The notes beneath the pieces were generated by a model, which saw only the letters and a list, made by a program, of their open reading frames with translations, ran no database searches and was not told where the DNA came from. The translations under genes were made by a program, and so were the position numbers. 5,059 bases of DNA from Spirochaeta sp. (GTDB taxonomy: Bacteria; Spirochaetota; Spirochaetia; DSM-2461): assembly GCA_030592625.1 (NCBI GenBank), contig JAUVIY010000208.1:1-5059 (forward strand). The letters run 5' to 3'. Below are positions 1 to 5,059 of the stretch, one piece after another (position 1 is the stretch's first letter; every line of letters begins with the position of its first letter).

Positions 1-404
1 AAATCACCCTCAAGGTATTGAAGATCCGAGACGAGATACCAGCCATTGTCGTTGATGTATCGGAGAAGCCTTCGGAATCGCTCAGGGGTCAGGGCATAAT
101 CCTCTTCTCTGCTGATCTTGTGGAGACAGAGTATCGGAACCACACCTTTATTGGCTTTTTCAGAAAGAAAGGTAACATCACCCTCCCTACGCGTCATCCA
201 ACCGTCAAACCCCCTGTAATCAGCCAGATAGAGATACGGGTCGGTACCTTCAGGAACTTCCAGACAATCAGAAAGGACCGACCGGTTGTAACGATCTTTC
301 GTATACAGCCAGAAGACATCCCCGGGATTTTCCGCTGGGAGGGAAACCGTCAACACGCAAAGCAGAAATAGGGATGAAATAGTACGGTATTGAAACAAAG
401 TCAC
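1..404 (-). CDS. Secreted polysaccharide deacetylase-like protein, N-terminal part (gene runs off the left edge)
   Basis: The minus-strand frame stays open from the edge back to a GTG at 402-404 (TTG alternative at 396-398), giving 134 codons plus two bases. No in-frame ATG occurs until residue 70, which would remove the signal peptide. Residues 1-24 form a signal peptide: one Arg, a hydrophobic core FLLCVLTVSL, then a likely signal peptidase I site after LPA. No lipobox is seen. Residues about 88-97 read VVPILCLHKI, followed by ALTPERFRRLLRYI and NGWYLVSDL. This matches the start of NodB-type deacetylase domains, which typically read 'vPiLmYHri ... tpe.F..qL.yl...Gy..is'. The catalytic TFDDG motif and metal-binding histidines would lie outside the window, so activity cannot be judged. 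By family, it would deacetylate cell-envelope or extracellular glycans in the periplasm. No Shine-Dalgarno sequence precedes either start. The family call is from motif memory only. Confidence 0.62.
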   Translation of the reverse strand, partial: MTLFQYRTISSLFLLCVLTVSLPAENPGDVFWLYTKDRYNRSVLSDCLEVPEGTDPYLYLADYRGFDGWMTRREGDVTFLSEKANKGVVPILCLHKISREEDYALTPERFRRLLRYINDNGWYLVSDLQYLEGD

Positions 405-421
405 GTGATTAAAAATAACAG

Positions 422-450
422 AAAAAAAAACCGGCCCGCAAGGGCCGGTT
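422..450 (-). terminator. Rho-independent terminator of the yajC-secD-secF operon
   Basis: On the minus strand AACCGGCCC (442-450) pairs perfectly with GGGCCGGTT (429-437) around the tetraloop TTGC, forming a GC-rich 9-bp stem. A run of nine T (422-430) follows directly. The hairpin begins 11 bases after the secF stop codon. The plus strand has no comparable T run, so termination is one-directional and fits the secF transcript. The next gene begins only 18 bases further on, so this hairpin also insulates it from the sec operon. Confidence 0.93.
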
Positions 451-460
451 CACATAATTG

Positions 461-1519
461 CTATTTCTTCTTCTTTTTCTTCCTGGCTTTAATCCTGGCC
501 CGCTTCACGGTTGCATCGGCAATCTCATCAGCTGTCTGCTTAACAGGTACGGGAGCATTGGCTTGAGATTTGCTGCTGGAAGCCGCGCTTCCGGATCCGG
601 ACGAAACGCTATGAGCCAAACCGGTTACGGCCTTGTGGGTCTTTCGAAGATCCCTGTCATGCCAGGCCAGGAGGATTGGAGATGCGATAAAGATCGAGGA
701 GTATGTACCCACAACAATACCGACCACCAGACTCAATGCGAAGGTTCGGATGGTTCCACTGGCTAACACCAGTATGGCCACGACAGCAAGAAGGGTAGTA
801 AACGAAGTGATGAGGGTTCGGCTCAGGGACTGGGAAATGGAAAGATTGATGATTTCCCTGAAGCTCTTGTCTTTTACAATCCGTGAGTTTTCCCTGACAC
901 GGTCGAAGATTACGATTGTATCATTGAGGGAATATCCGATGATTGTGAGAAGCGCCGCAATGGTAGCGGTGGAGAACTCAAGCTGAAAAGCACCGATGAA
1001 TCCCAGCAGAAAAAGCACATCGTGGAATACGGCCGCAATGGCTGAAACGGCATAATTCAGCTTGAACCGGACCCATACGTAAAGCAGAATCAGTCCCAGG
1101 GCAATCAGGGTAACCCAGATGGTCTGGGTAGCCAGATTTGATGCAAAGCTGGATCCGATGTATTCCTCACTGATTACCTTTGCGCTTCCGAATTTCGCCT
1201 TGAGTGTTTCGGAGATGCCCCGTGATGTTACCTGCTGAAAATTGTCCATTTTCGAATCGTCTGCGATCCGAACAATAAAGCGTCCGCCTTCATCACCGGC
1301 AGTCTGAACCTGAGGGCTGTAGTCAACAAGGACATCCCGTATGGCCTGCTCATCGGATGCCGCGGGTACGTCAACTGTGATGTTCAAACCGGCCTGAAAA
1401 TCGATTCCGAAGTTGAATCCTCCGGCGATAATCATCGTATAGGCCCAGAAAATAAGGATAAGAACGACTGACGAAATAAGGGTGAAGACACGATAGCGTG
1501 TGACATTGAATACTTTCAT
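461..1519 (-). CDS. secF: Protein translocase subunit SecF
   Basis: Inner-membrane subunit that works with SecD and YajC at SecYEG, using the proton-motive force to pull proteins across the membrane. The 352 residues hold TM1 (about 10-31), the GGFNFGIDFQAG motif (33-44), a periplasmic domain (about 45-130), then five helices to about 285. The family signature GYSLNDTIVIFDRVREN spans 195-211; its Asp200 corresponds to the proton-relay Asp of SecDF. Arg234 in SLSRTLITS probably matches the conserved relay Arg. Start: a GTG at 1537 would add six residues but has no ribosome binding site. The ATG at 1519 lies two bases after the secD stop and is preceded at 10 bases by GGGGGA, so it is preferred. 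Oddity: after LLAWHDRD a cytoplasmic tail of about 65 residues is Ser/Gly/Ala-rich, then basic, ending in six lysines. The terminator follows closely. Family identity is certain. Confidence 0.97.
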   Translation of the reverse strand: MKVFNVTRYRVFTLISSVVLILIFWAYTMIIAGGFNFGIDFQAGLNITVDVPAASDEQAIRDVLVDYSPQVQTAGDEGGRFIVRIADDSKMDNFQQVTSRGISETLKAKFGSAKVISEEYIGSSFASNLATQTIWVTLIALGLILLYVWVRFKLNYAVSAIAAVFHDVLFLLGFIGAFQLEFSTATIAALLTIIGYSLNDTIVIFDRVRENSRIVKDKSFREIINLSISQSLSRTLITSFTTLLAVVAILVLASGTIRTFALSLVVGIVVGTYSSIFIASPILLAWHDRDLRKTHKAVTGLAHSVSSGSGSAASSSKSQANAPVPVKQTADEIADATVKRARIKARKKKKKK

Positions 1520-1521
1520 TT

Positions 1522-3249
1522 TTACTTGATCCCCCACGCGATGCTGAGTGTCTTCTTTTTAAAGCCCTCTGTTCCTATATCAAAAATAATCCGGGATACA
1601 AACAGAGCGGTAAAGAGAGAACATCCGATACCCCAGGCCAGGGTGACGGCAAATCCCTGCACTGGTCCCTTTCCCAACTGGGAAAGGAAGAGTGCGGCGA
1701 TGAGGGTTGTAACCTGGGCGTCCACAATTGTCCAGAATGCTTTCTTGAATCCCATTTCCACAGCGGCGGCCCGGCTCTTACCCAGCCTGAGCTCTTCCTT
1801 GATTCGTTCGAAGATGATGACATTGGCATCAACCGACATACCGACTGTCAGTATAAGACCGGCGATACTGGTCATGGTGAGCGTGAAATTGAAACTCGAA
1901 AGCAGTGCGGCCAGAAGAAACAGGTTGAGCGCCAATGCGATATCGGCAATAAGACCGGCCCCTTTGTACCAGACGACCATAAAAATAAATACCAAAGCAA
2001 AACCGATGAGCATGGCTTTCAGTCCTATTTGAATGGTGTCTTTACCGAGAGAGGCGCCTACCGACTGCAGAGAACGGATATTCAGCTGTACGGGGAGAGA
2101 TCCGGTACGGAGAACAATAGCCAGATCGTTCGCTTCCTGATAATTGAAACCGGTAACCCGAACACTTCCGCCGGGTATGGTCTCGGTAATCAGGGCGTTG
2201 GCCTTAATCTTTTTGTCCAGGACGACAGCCATGTACTTCTGAGTATTCTCGGAAGTGAGTCTCTGGAAGATCGTCGCACCTTCGGCGTCAAGTCGGAACG
2301 TGACTACGGGCTGCAGGGTGTTCGGGTCGGTTTCGGGGTTGGCTTCCCGAATATGGGAGCCGTCAAGACCGGGGGTTTCGGGAACAGCAATCCATCCGTT
2401 GAACTGATCGATGCCGTAACTGTCTTTAGTGTAATAACCCAATGCGACGAGGCCTTCTGCCAGGATGCCTTCATCAGCAGGCCGACCATCCACAATCTTA
2501 CCGCCGGATGCGGCATAACTGCGGATCGCTTCAGTACCGGCATCATCGACAATATGGAACCCGAGGGATCCTCGACCCATAAGAAAGGAGTTAATCCGCT
2601 CGGGATCGGCTTCACCGGGGATGTCGATCAGAATGGAATCGTCAAGCTGTCGGCGAATCTGGGGTTCTGTCACACCGAATGTGTCAATTCTATTGTTGAT
2701 AACTTCCAGCGCCGACTCAAGTGCGGCGGAGCGGTCTTCAGCCGAAAGCACTTCCGTGCTGGCCTCCTCCAGAGCTGTGAAATCAGGCTCAAGAACGACG
2801 CTTAAACCTCCGGACAGGTCCAGGCCAAGGGCCAGAATCTGCCCCTTCATCTCCTTGAGATCAAGGATGCTCTGACGGTAATAGTCTTCAATCGCCGAAC
2901 TGACTTCATCGAAATCACGGAATCCATTGAGAACCGCACCAAGGGTCCAATCCCTCGGCACCTCCTCATTCGCTAGGCGGTAATTCTCTTTGGCCGCGTC
3001 TTTCAGGAAACCGAACTCATCAGGCAGGGGTGCCGAAACGGCCTCTGTATCCTGACTGAGCTTCCTGATTTCCTCAGCGGTGGATGAAGCTTCATCTTCC
3101 GCCCAAAGCCGAATCTCATTGAGAGTTCCATTGGCCAGGGTTTTCATCTCCTGGTCAGTAAAGAAATACCAGGTGACTGTGGGGTAAAGAAACACGACTC
3201 CCAGTCCAACAAACACCAGGACTAAGAGTATGCGCATCAATTTGGTCAT
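1522..3249 (-). CDS. secD: Protein translocase subunit SecD
   Basis: Large subunit of the SecDF-YajC accessory translocase. Its periplasmic domain captures emerging preproteins and changes shape as protons flow through the SecD/SecF membrane core. The 575 residues hold TM1 (about 6-28), a polar Glu/Asp-rich stretch (31-135), the motif LGLDLSGG (141-148), the P1 base (FGVTEPQ, 191-197; GRGSLGF, 225-231), a head-like segment to about 310, PVVTFRLDAEGA (314-325), then five helices from about 405 to 556. The signature GMSVDANVIIFERIKEE (470-486) carries the proton-relay Asp474, and GPVQGFAVTLAWGIG (528-542) is also typical. Length is within the family range. The ATG at 3249 has GGAG eight bases upstream. 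It follows yajC by 24 bases and precedes secF by two, so one transcript is expected. The LYPTVTWYFF entry and polar linker remind me of treponemal SecD. Identity is certain; the lineage hint is inference. Confidence 0.98.
   Translation of the reverse strand: MTKLMRILLVLVFVGLGVVFLYPTVTWYFFTDQEMKTLANGTLNEIRLWAEDEASSTAEEIRKLSQDTEAVSAPLPDEFGFLKDAAKENYRLANEEVPRDWTLGAVLNGFRDFDEVSSAIEDYYRQSILDLKEMKGQILALGLDLSGGLSVVLEPDFTALEEASTEVLSAEDRSAALESALEVINNRIDTFGVTEPQIRRQLDDSILIDIPGEADPERINSFLMGRGSLGFHIVDDAGTEAIRSYAASGGKIVDGRPADEGILAEGLVALGYYTKDSYGIDQFNGWIAVPETPGLDGSHIREANPETDPNTLQPVVTFRLDAEGATIFQRLTSENTQKYMAVVLDKKIKANALITETIPGGSVRVTGFNYQEANDLAIVLRTGSLPVQLNIRSLQSVGASLGKDTIQIGLKAMLIGFALVFIFMVVWYKGAGLIADIALALNLFLLAALLSSFNFTLTMTSIAGLILTVGMSVDANVIIFERIKEELRLGKSRAAAVEMGFKKAFWTIVDAQVTTLIAALFLSQLGKGPVQGFAVTLAWGIGCSLFTALFVSRIIFDIGTEGFKKKTLSIAWGIK
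1530..1535 (-). promoter_or_regulatory. Shine-Dalgarno site of secF, inside the end of secD
   Basis: The minus strand reads GGGGGA within the last codons of secD (Trp-Gly-Ile-Lys-stop), 10 bases before the ATG at 1519. It would overlap the coding region if the GTG at 1537 were the start, and it therefore decides for the ATG. The arrangement implies translational coupling: ribosomes finishing secD are already at the secF start. Confidence 0.6.
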
Positions 3250-3257
3250 TGATTCAT

Positions 3258-3261
3258 CTCC
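3258..3261 (-). promoter_or_regulatory. Shine-Dalgarno site of secD
   Basis: GGAG on the minus strand, eight bases before the ATG at 3249, in the 24-base gap after yajC. An ATG that directly follows the GGAG is out of frame and would encode only three residues before a TGA, so it is not the secD start. Confidence 0.7.
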
Positions 3262-3273
3262 GGGTGGGACTGA

Positions 3274-3651
3274 TTATTTCTGCTCGGACGTATCTTTGGA
3301 TTCGTCCTCTATGGATGCTTTTACCGGAGCCGTGGTATCTACGGACCCGATGGCGGATTTGGTGAATTCAAGGGTTGCGCCCTTATTGTCTACTTCGACG
3401 ATAATGGAGTTTTCCATGACGTTCTTCACGGTACCGCGGATGCCGCCGATACTGGTGACCTTGTCACCTTTTTTAACGTCTTCAATCATTTTCTTGGTGT
3501 CTTTCTGTTTCTTCCGCTGAGGACGGATAATAAGCAGATAAAAAACAGCGAAAACACCGACGATCATAAGGATCTGGATGTAACTGCCTGAAGAGCCCTC
3601 AGCACCAATGCCGGTGGGGACACCCATAAGTAAGGGGAGGTTGTTTAACAT
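3274..3651 (-). CDS. yajC: Sec translocon accessory protein YajC
   Basis: Small single-span inner-membrane protein that co-purifies with SecD and SecF; its exact contribution to secretion is not settled. The 125 residues show a short N-terminus, one membrane helix (about 24-42), then the family hallmark IIRPQRKKQK (41-50). After this comes a cytoplasmic beta-rich domain with KKGDKVTSIGGIRGTV (60-75), typical of all YajC proteins, and an acidic, low-complexity tail. The length is slightly above the roughly 110 residues of the E. coli protein, mostly because of that tail. The start at 3651 is chosen because it keeps the full N-terminus; only a weak purine site (GCAGG, nine bases away) precedes it. 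A later in-frame ATG at codon 9 has no site at all. This is the first gene of the yajC-secD-secF operon. Confidence 0.96.
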   Translation of the reverse strand: MLNNLPLLMGVPTGIGAEGSSGSYIQILMIVGVFAVFYLLIIRPQRKKQKDTKKMIEDVKKGDKVTSIGGIRGTVKNVMENSIIVEVDNKGATLEFTKSAIGSVDTTAPVKASIEDESKDTSEQK

Positions 3652-3668
3652 GATATTTGGCCTGCCTT

Positions 3669-3802
3669 GAAAGGCACTTCCAAAATGTACTTTCGACCCG
3701 GATCAAGTGTCGGAAATGCTCATATACCTTAGGTACAATGCGCTTTCTGAGCCTATTCCGCCTTGCCTGCGGATCAAATCCATCATTCTGGAAGTGCCTT
3801 CA
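3669..3802. repeat. Long imperfect inverted-repeat element between the small gene and yajC
   Basis: Arms at 3671-3687 and 3784-3800 are complementary at 16 of 17 positions; AAGGCACTTCCA and TGGAAGTGCCTT match perfectly over 12. With one bulged base the pairing reaches 3668-3669 and 3801-3802. The interior continues the symmetry loosely: the stretch near 3712-3726 resembles the reverse complement of 3734-3750, and TACCT-T-AGGTA (3725-3735) sits near the centre. An 8-base direct repeat CGGATCAA occurs at 3699-3706 and 3770-3777. No open frame of interest lies inside. It could be a dispersed palindromic intergenic repeat or a structured leader of yajC; one copy cannot decide. Confidence 0.6.
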
Positions 3803-3805
3803 GAT

Positions 3806-3839
3806 ATAAAATAAAATCGAGACACCGTAACACGGAGTC
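3806..3839 (-). terminator. Probable Rho-independent terminator after the small gene (groL transcript)
   Basis: On the minus strand GACTCCGT (3832-3839) pairs with ACGGTGTC (3821-3828) around the loop GTT, an 8-bp stem with one T-T mismatch. After three bases a T-rich tract ATTTTATTTTATA follows. A second hairpin lies just upstream: AGCTC pairs with GAGCT, extended by ATT/AAT past a bulge (3840-3864), five bases after the stop codon. Together they plausibly end the transcript carrying groL and the small gene. The interrupted T tract and mismatch make it weaker than the secF terminator. Confidence 0.55.
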
Positions 3840-3868
3840 ATTAGCTCGTCAATGAGAGCTCAATCAAG

Positions 3869-4162
3869 TCAGATAGCACGAATACCCGTAATATCATCGG
3901 ATGGAGGCTGAATACCGAATACCTTGTCCAAATCGGCGCTTTTACCGTATTTGACCGGTGATACGGCATTGAGTTTTTCCAGAACATATTCAGCTGCAGA
4001 TCGATCGGAATCGTAGACGGCGCTTCTATAAGCGGCGCGGAACAATCCTTGGTCCGCCAGGCTGCGGGTATCCAGTTTAGCGAATCTGGAGCGGGAACGT
4101 TTATCGACTATGGCTTTATTACCATCAAAACCGATGGCGAATACGAAGTCATCCCGTTTCAT
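3869..4162 (-). CDS. Small protein of unknown function, downstream of groL
   Basis: I do not recognise the family. The 97-residue product is soluble-looking: no signal peptide, no membrane segment, no Cys and no Trp. The N-terminal part (FVFAIGFDGNKAIVD, 6-20) looks like a beta hairpin. A basic patch, KRSRSRFAK, covers 21-29. Residues 34-51 and 55-65 look helical (SLADQGLFRAAYRSAVYD and SAAEYVLEKLN). The C-terminus ends in a Pro/Asp-containing tail. The start is well supported: AAGGGAG lies six bases before the ATG at 4162, the clearest ribosome binding site in the window. Codon usage looks like that of the neighbours. It follows groL by 89 bases on the same strand and is probably co-transcribed through a hairpin that may lower its level. 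Position behind groL is the only functional clue, and no role in folding should be assumed from it. Confidence 0.85.
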   Translation of the reverse strand: MKRDDFVFAIGFDGNKAIVDKRSRSRFAKLDTRSLADQGLFRAAYRSAVYDSDRSAAEYVLEKLNAVSPVKYGKSADLDKVFGIQPPSDDITGIRAI

Positions 4163-4168
4163 GGCGTT

Positions 4169-4175
4169 CTCCCTT
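4169..4175 (-). promoter_or_regulatory. Strong Shine-Dalgarno site of the small gene
   Basis: AAGGGAG on the minus strand with a six-base spacer to the ATG at 4162. It begins two bases after the TTTT tract of the preceding hairpin, so hairpin and ribosome site are adjacent but do not overlap. Confidence 0.8.
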
Positions 4176-4177
4176 AG

Positions 4178-4207
4178 AAAAGGCCGACCGATGTATATCG
4201 GCCGGCC
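4178..4207 (-). terminator. Hairpin between groL and the small gene: attenuating terminator or processing site
   Basis: On the minus strand GGCCGGCCGAT (4197-4207) pairs with ATCGGTCGGCC (4182-4192) around the loop ATAC. All 11 positions pair if the one G-U wobble is counted. TTTT (4178-4181) follows, then CTA and the next gene's ribosome site. The stem is as strong as that of an intrinsic terminator but the U tract is short, so I infer partial termination or 3'-end protection of groL mRNA, leaving some read-through into the small gene. Confidence 0.6.
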
Positions 4208-4251
4208 CTATCACTAGCTCAGGCTTGGTGATGTTTTCCGGCTGACCGGTC

Positions 4252-5059
4252 TTACATCATGCCGCCCATTCCACCCATACCGCCGCCCATTCCGCCGCCG
4301 CCCGGAGGCATGGGAGCTTCTTTCTCGGGGAGGTCTGTGATGGCACATTCGGTGGTCAGCAGAAGTCCGGCGATGGACGCGGCGTTCTGTAAAGCACTGC
4401 GTACAACCTTGGCCGGATCAATGATACCGGCACCGATCATATCGGTCCAGGTTATCAATTCGGCATCGAATCCGATGCCTTTCTTCTCGCTCTTGGCCTT
4501 ATCGGCGATAATGGCACCGTCGACACCGGCGTTCTCGGCAATCTGCCGGATCGGCTCTTCCAGTGCACGCCTGACGATTTTAAAGCCAACCTTCTCTTCT
4601 TCGGCATAGGAGGACAAGTCGACCTTGGCCAGGGCATTGGAAACCTGAATAAGAGTCAGACCGCCACCGGCGACGATACCTTCGTCAACAGCGGCCCGGG
4701 TGGCGGAGAGAGCATCTTCAACCCGGTGCTTCTTCTCTTTGAGTTCCACTTCAGTGGCGGCGCCCACACTGATGACGGCAACACCGCCGGCGAGCTTGGC
4801 CAGTCGTTCCTGGAGCTTCTCACGGTCGTAATCGGAGGTGGTGTCCTCAACCTGAGCCTTGATCTGAGCAATTCGACCCTTGATGTCATCTTCGGTGCCG
4901 GCACCATTGATGATGGTGGTGTTCTCTTTATCTACCTTGATGGTGGAGGCCTGACCGAGCTGATCAATTTCGGTGTTTTCCAGCTTCAGACCGACTTCTT
5001 CAGAAATCACCTGGCCGCCGGTAAGGATGGCTATGTCTTCAAGCATGGCTTTACGACGA
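4252..5059 (-). CDS. groL: Chaperonin GroEL (60 kDa subunit), C-terminal half; gene runs off the right edge
   Basis: Subunit of the double-ring ATP-driven chaperonin that, with GroES, folds cytoplasmic proteins. About 268 residues are visible, beginning in the conserved [15 protein letters not shown] stretch of the apical domain (near residue 284 in E. coli numbering). The gene therefore starts outside the window, and the in-frame ATG at 5046 is internal. Visible in order are the end of the apical domain, [36 protein letters not shown], the chaperonin signature [12 protein letters not shown] (plus-strand 4660-4695), and [20 protein letters not shown]. The Asp of the last stretch (4417-4419) matches the Asp398 needed for ATP hydrolysis in E. 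coli. The protein ends [13 protein letters not shown] and a Gly-Met tail ([10 protein letters not shown]) that lines the cavity floor. No groES is visible within the window. Nothing suggests a broken or divergent copy. Confidence 0.98.
   Translation of the reverse strand, partial: RRKAMLEDIAILTGGQVISEEVGLKLENTEIDQLGQASTIKVDKENTTIINGAGTEDDIKGRIAQIKAQVEDTTSDYDREKLQERLAKLAGGVAVISVGAATEVELKEKKHRVEDALSATRAAVDEGIVAGGGLTLIQVSNALAKVDLSSYAEEEKVGFKIVRRALEEPIRQIAENAGVDGAIIADKAKSEKKGIGFDAELITWTDMIGAGIIDPAKVVRSALQNAASIAGLLLTTECAITDLPEKEAPMPPGGGGMGGGMGGMGGMM

Noticed and set aside
18..371. A 117-codon plus-strand open frame at the left edge
   Set aside because: It is antisense to the deacetylase-like frame, which has a signal peptide and a family motif. 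The plus-strand product has neither.
401..408. TCACGTGA palindrome as an operator
   Set aside because: Eight symmetric bases occur by chance easily, there is no second copy nearby, and it overlaps the likely GTG start codon.
1526..2032. A 168-codon plus-strand open frame opposite the SecD membrane helices
   Set aside because: Its apparent hydrophobicity comes from the complement of SecD membrane-helix codons; SecD is certain here.
2029..2805. A 258-codon open frame on the plus strand
   Set aside because: It lies wholly antisense to secD, whose protein is unmistakable across the region. Its translation shows no family motif, and it fits as a shadow of secD codon bias.
3715..3840. A sigma-70 promoter for yajC on the minus strand
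   Set aside because: TATATG and TATATC can be found, but neither has a TTGACA-like hexamer at 16-18 bases. A promoter may exist here but I cannot place it.
4244..4251. GACCGGTC palindrome just after the groL stop
   Set aside because: Too short to be meaningful; the real hairpin in this gap is at 4182-4207.
5044..5046. ATG as a possible start of groL
   Set aside because: The frame stays open upstream to the edge and encodes the conserved RRKA, so this is an internal methionine in the apical domain.

Overview
This window is mostly housekeeping DNA. All five recognisable genes lie on the minus strand, so in transcription order the window reads from its right end to its left: the 3' part of groL (chaperonin GroEL), an unrecognised 97-residue gene, yajC, secD, secF, and the 5' part of a secreted polysaccharide-deacetylase-like gene cut by the left edge. 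The bacterium is Gram-negative-like and of middling GC. My best guess is a spirochaete of the Spirochaetales (Treponema/Spirochaeta type). The SecD N-terminus (LYPTVTWYFF, followed by a long polar stretch up to LGLDLSGG) resembles treponemal SecD as I remember it. This is recall, not a search.

Right part (about 3800-5059). GroEL ends in the usual Gly-Met-rich tail. A strong 11-bp hairpin with a short U tract separates it from the small gene, which has a very good ribosome binding site. A second, imperfect hairpin followed by a T-rich tract lies after the small gene and probably ends this transcript.

Middle (3652-3868). This 217-base gap has no gene. It holds that terminator and a separate element of about 130 bases bounded by near-perfect 17-base inverted arms. 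Its interior is also partly self-complementary and has a small palindrome near the centre. It looks like an intergenic palindromic repeat or a structured yajC leader.

Left part (422-3651). yajC, secD and secF form a tight operon (24-base and 2-base gaps) closed by a textbook Rho-independent terminator at 422-450. YajC, SecD and SecF make up the accessory SecDF-YajC complex, which uses the proton-motive force to help SecYEG complete translocation. The key Asp/Arg residues of the proton relay can be seen. The secF start is best placed at the ATG at 1519, not the upstream GTG. SecF has an unusual Ser-rich C-terminal tail ending in six lysines.

The left-edge gene starts 18 bases after the terminator tract, on a non-ATG codon with no visible Shine-Dalgarno sequence. 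I found no tRNA, rRNA, CRISPR array, insertion sequence or phage gene, and no evidence of a wholly new system. The items most worth a second look are the 3669-3802 element, the small gene behind groL and the SecF lysine tail.
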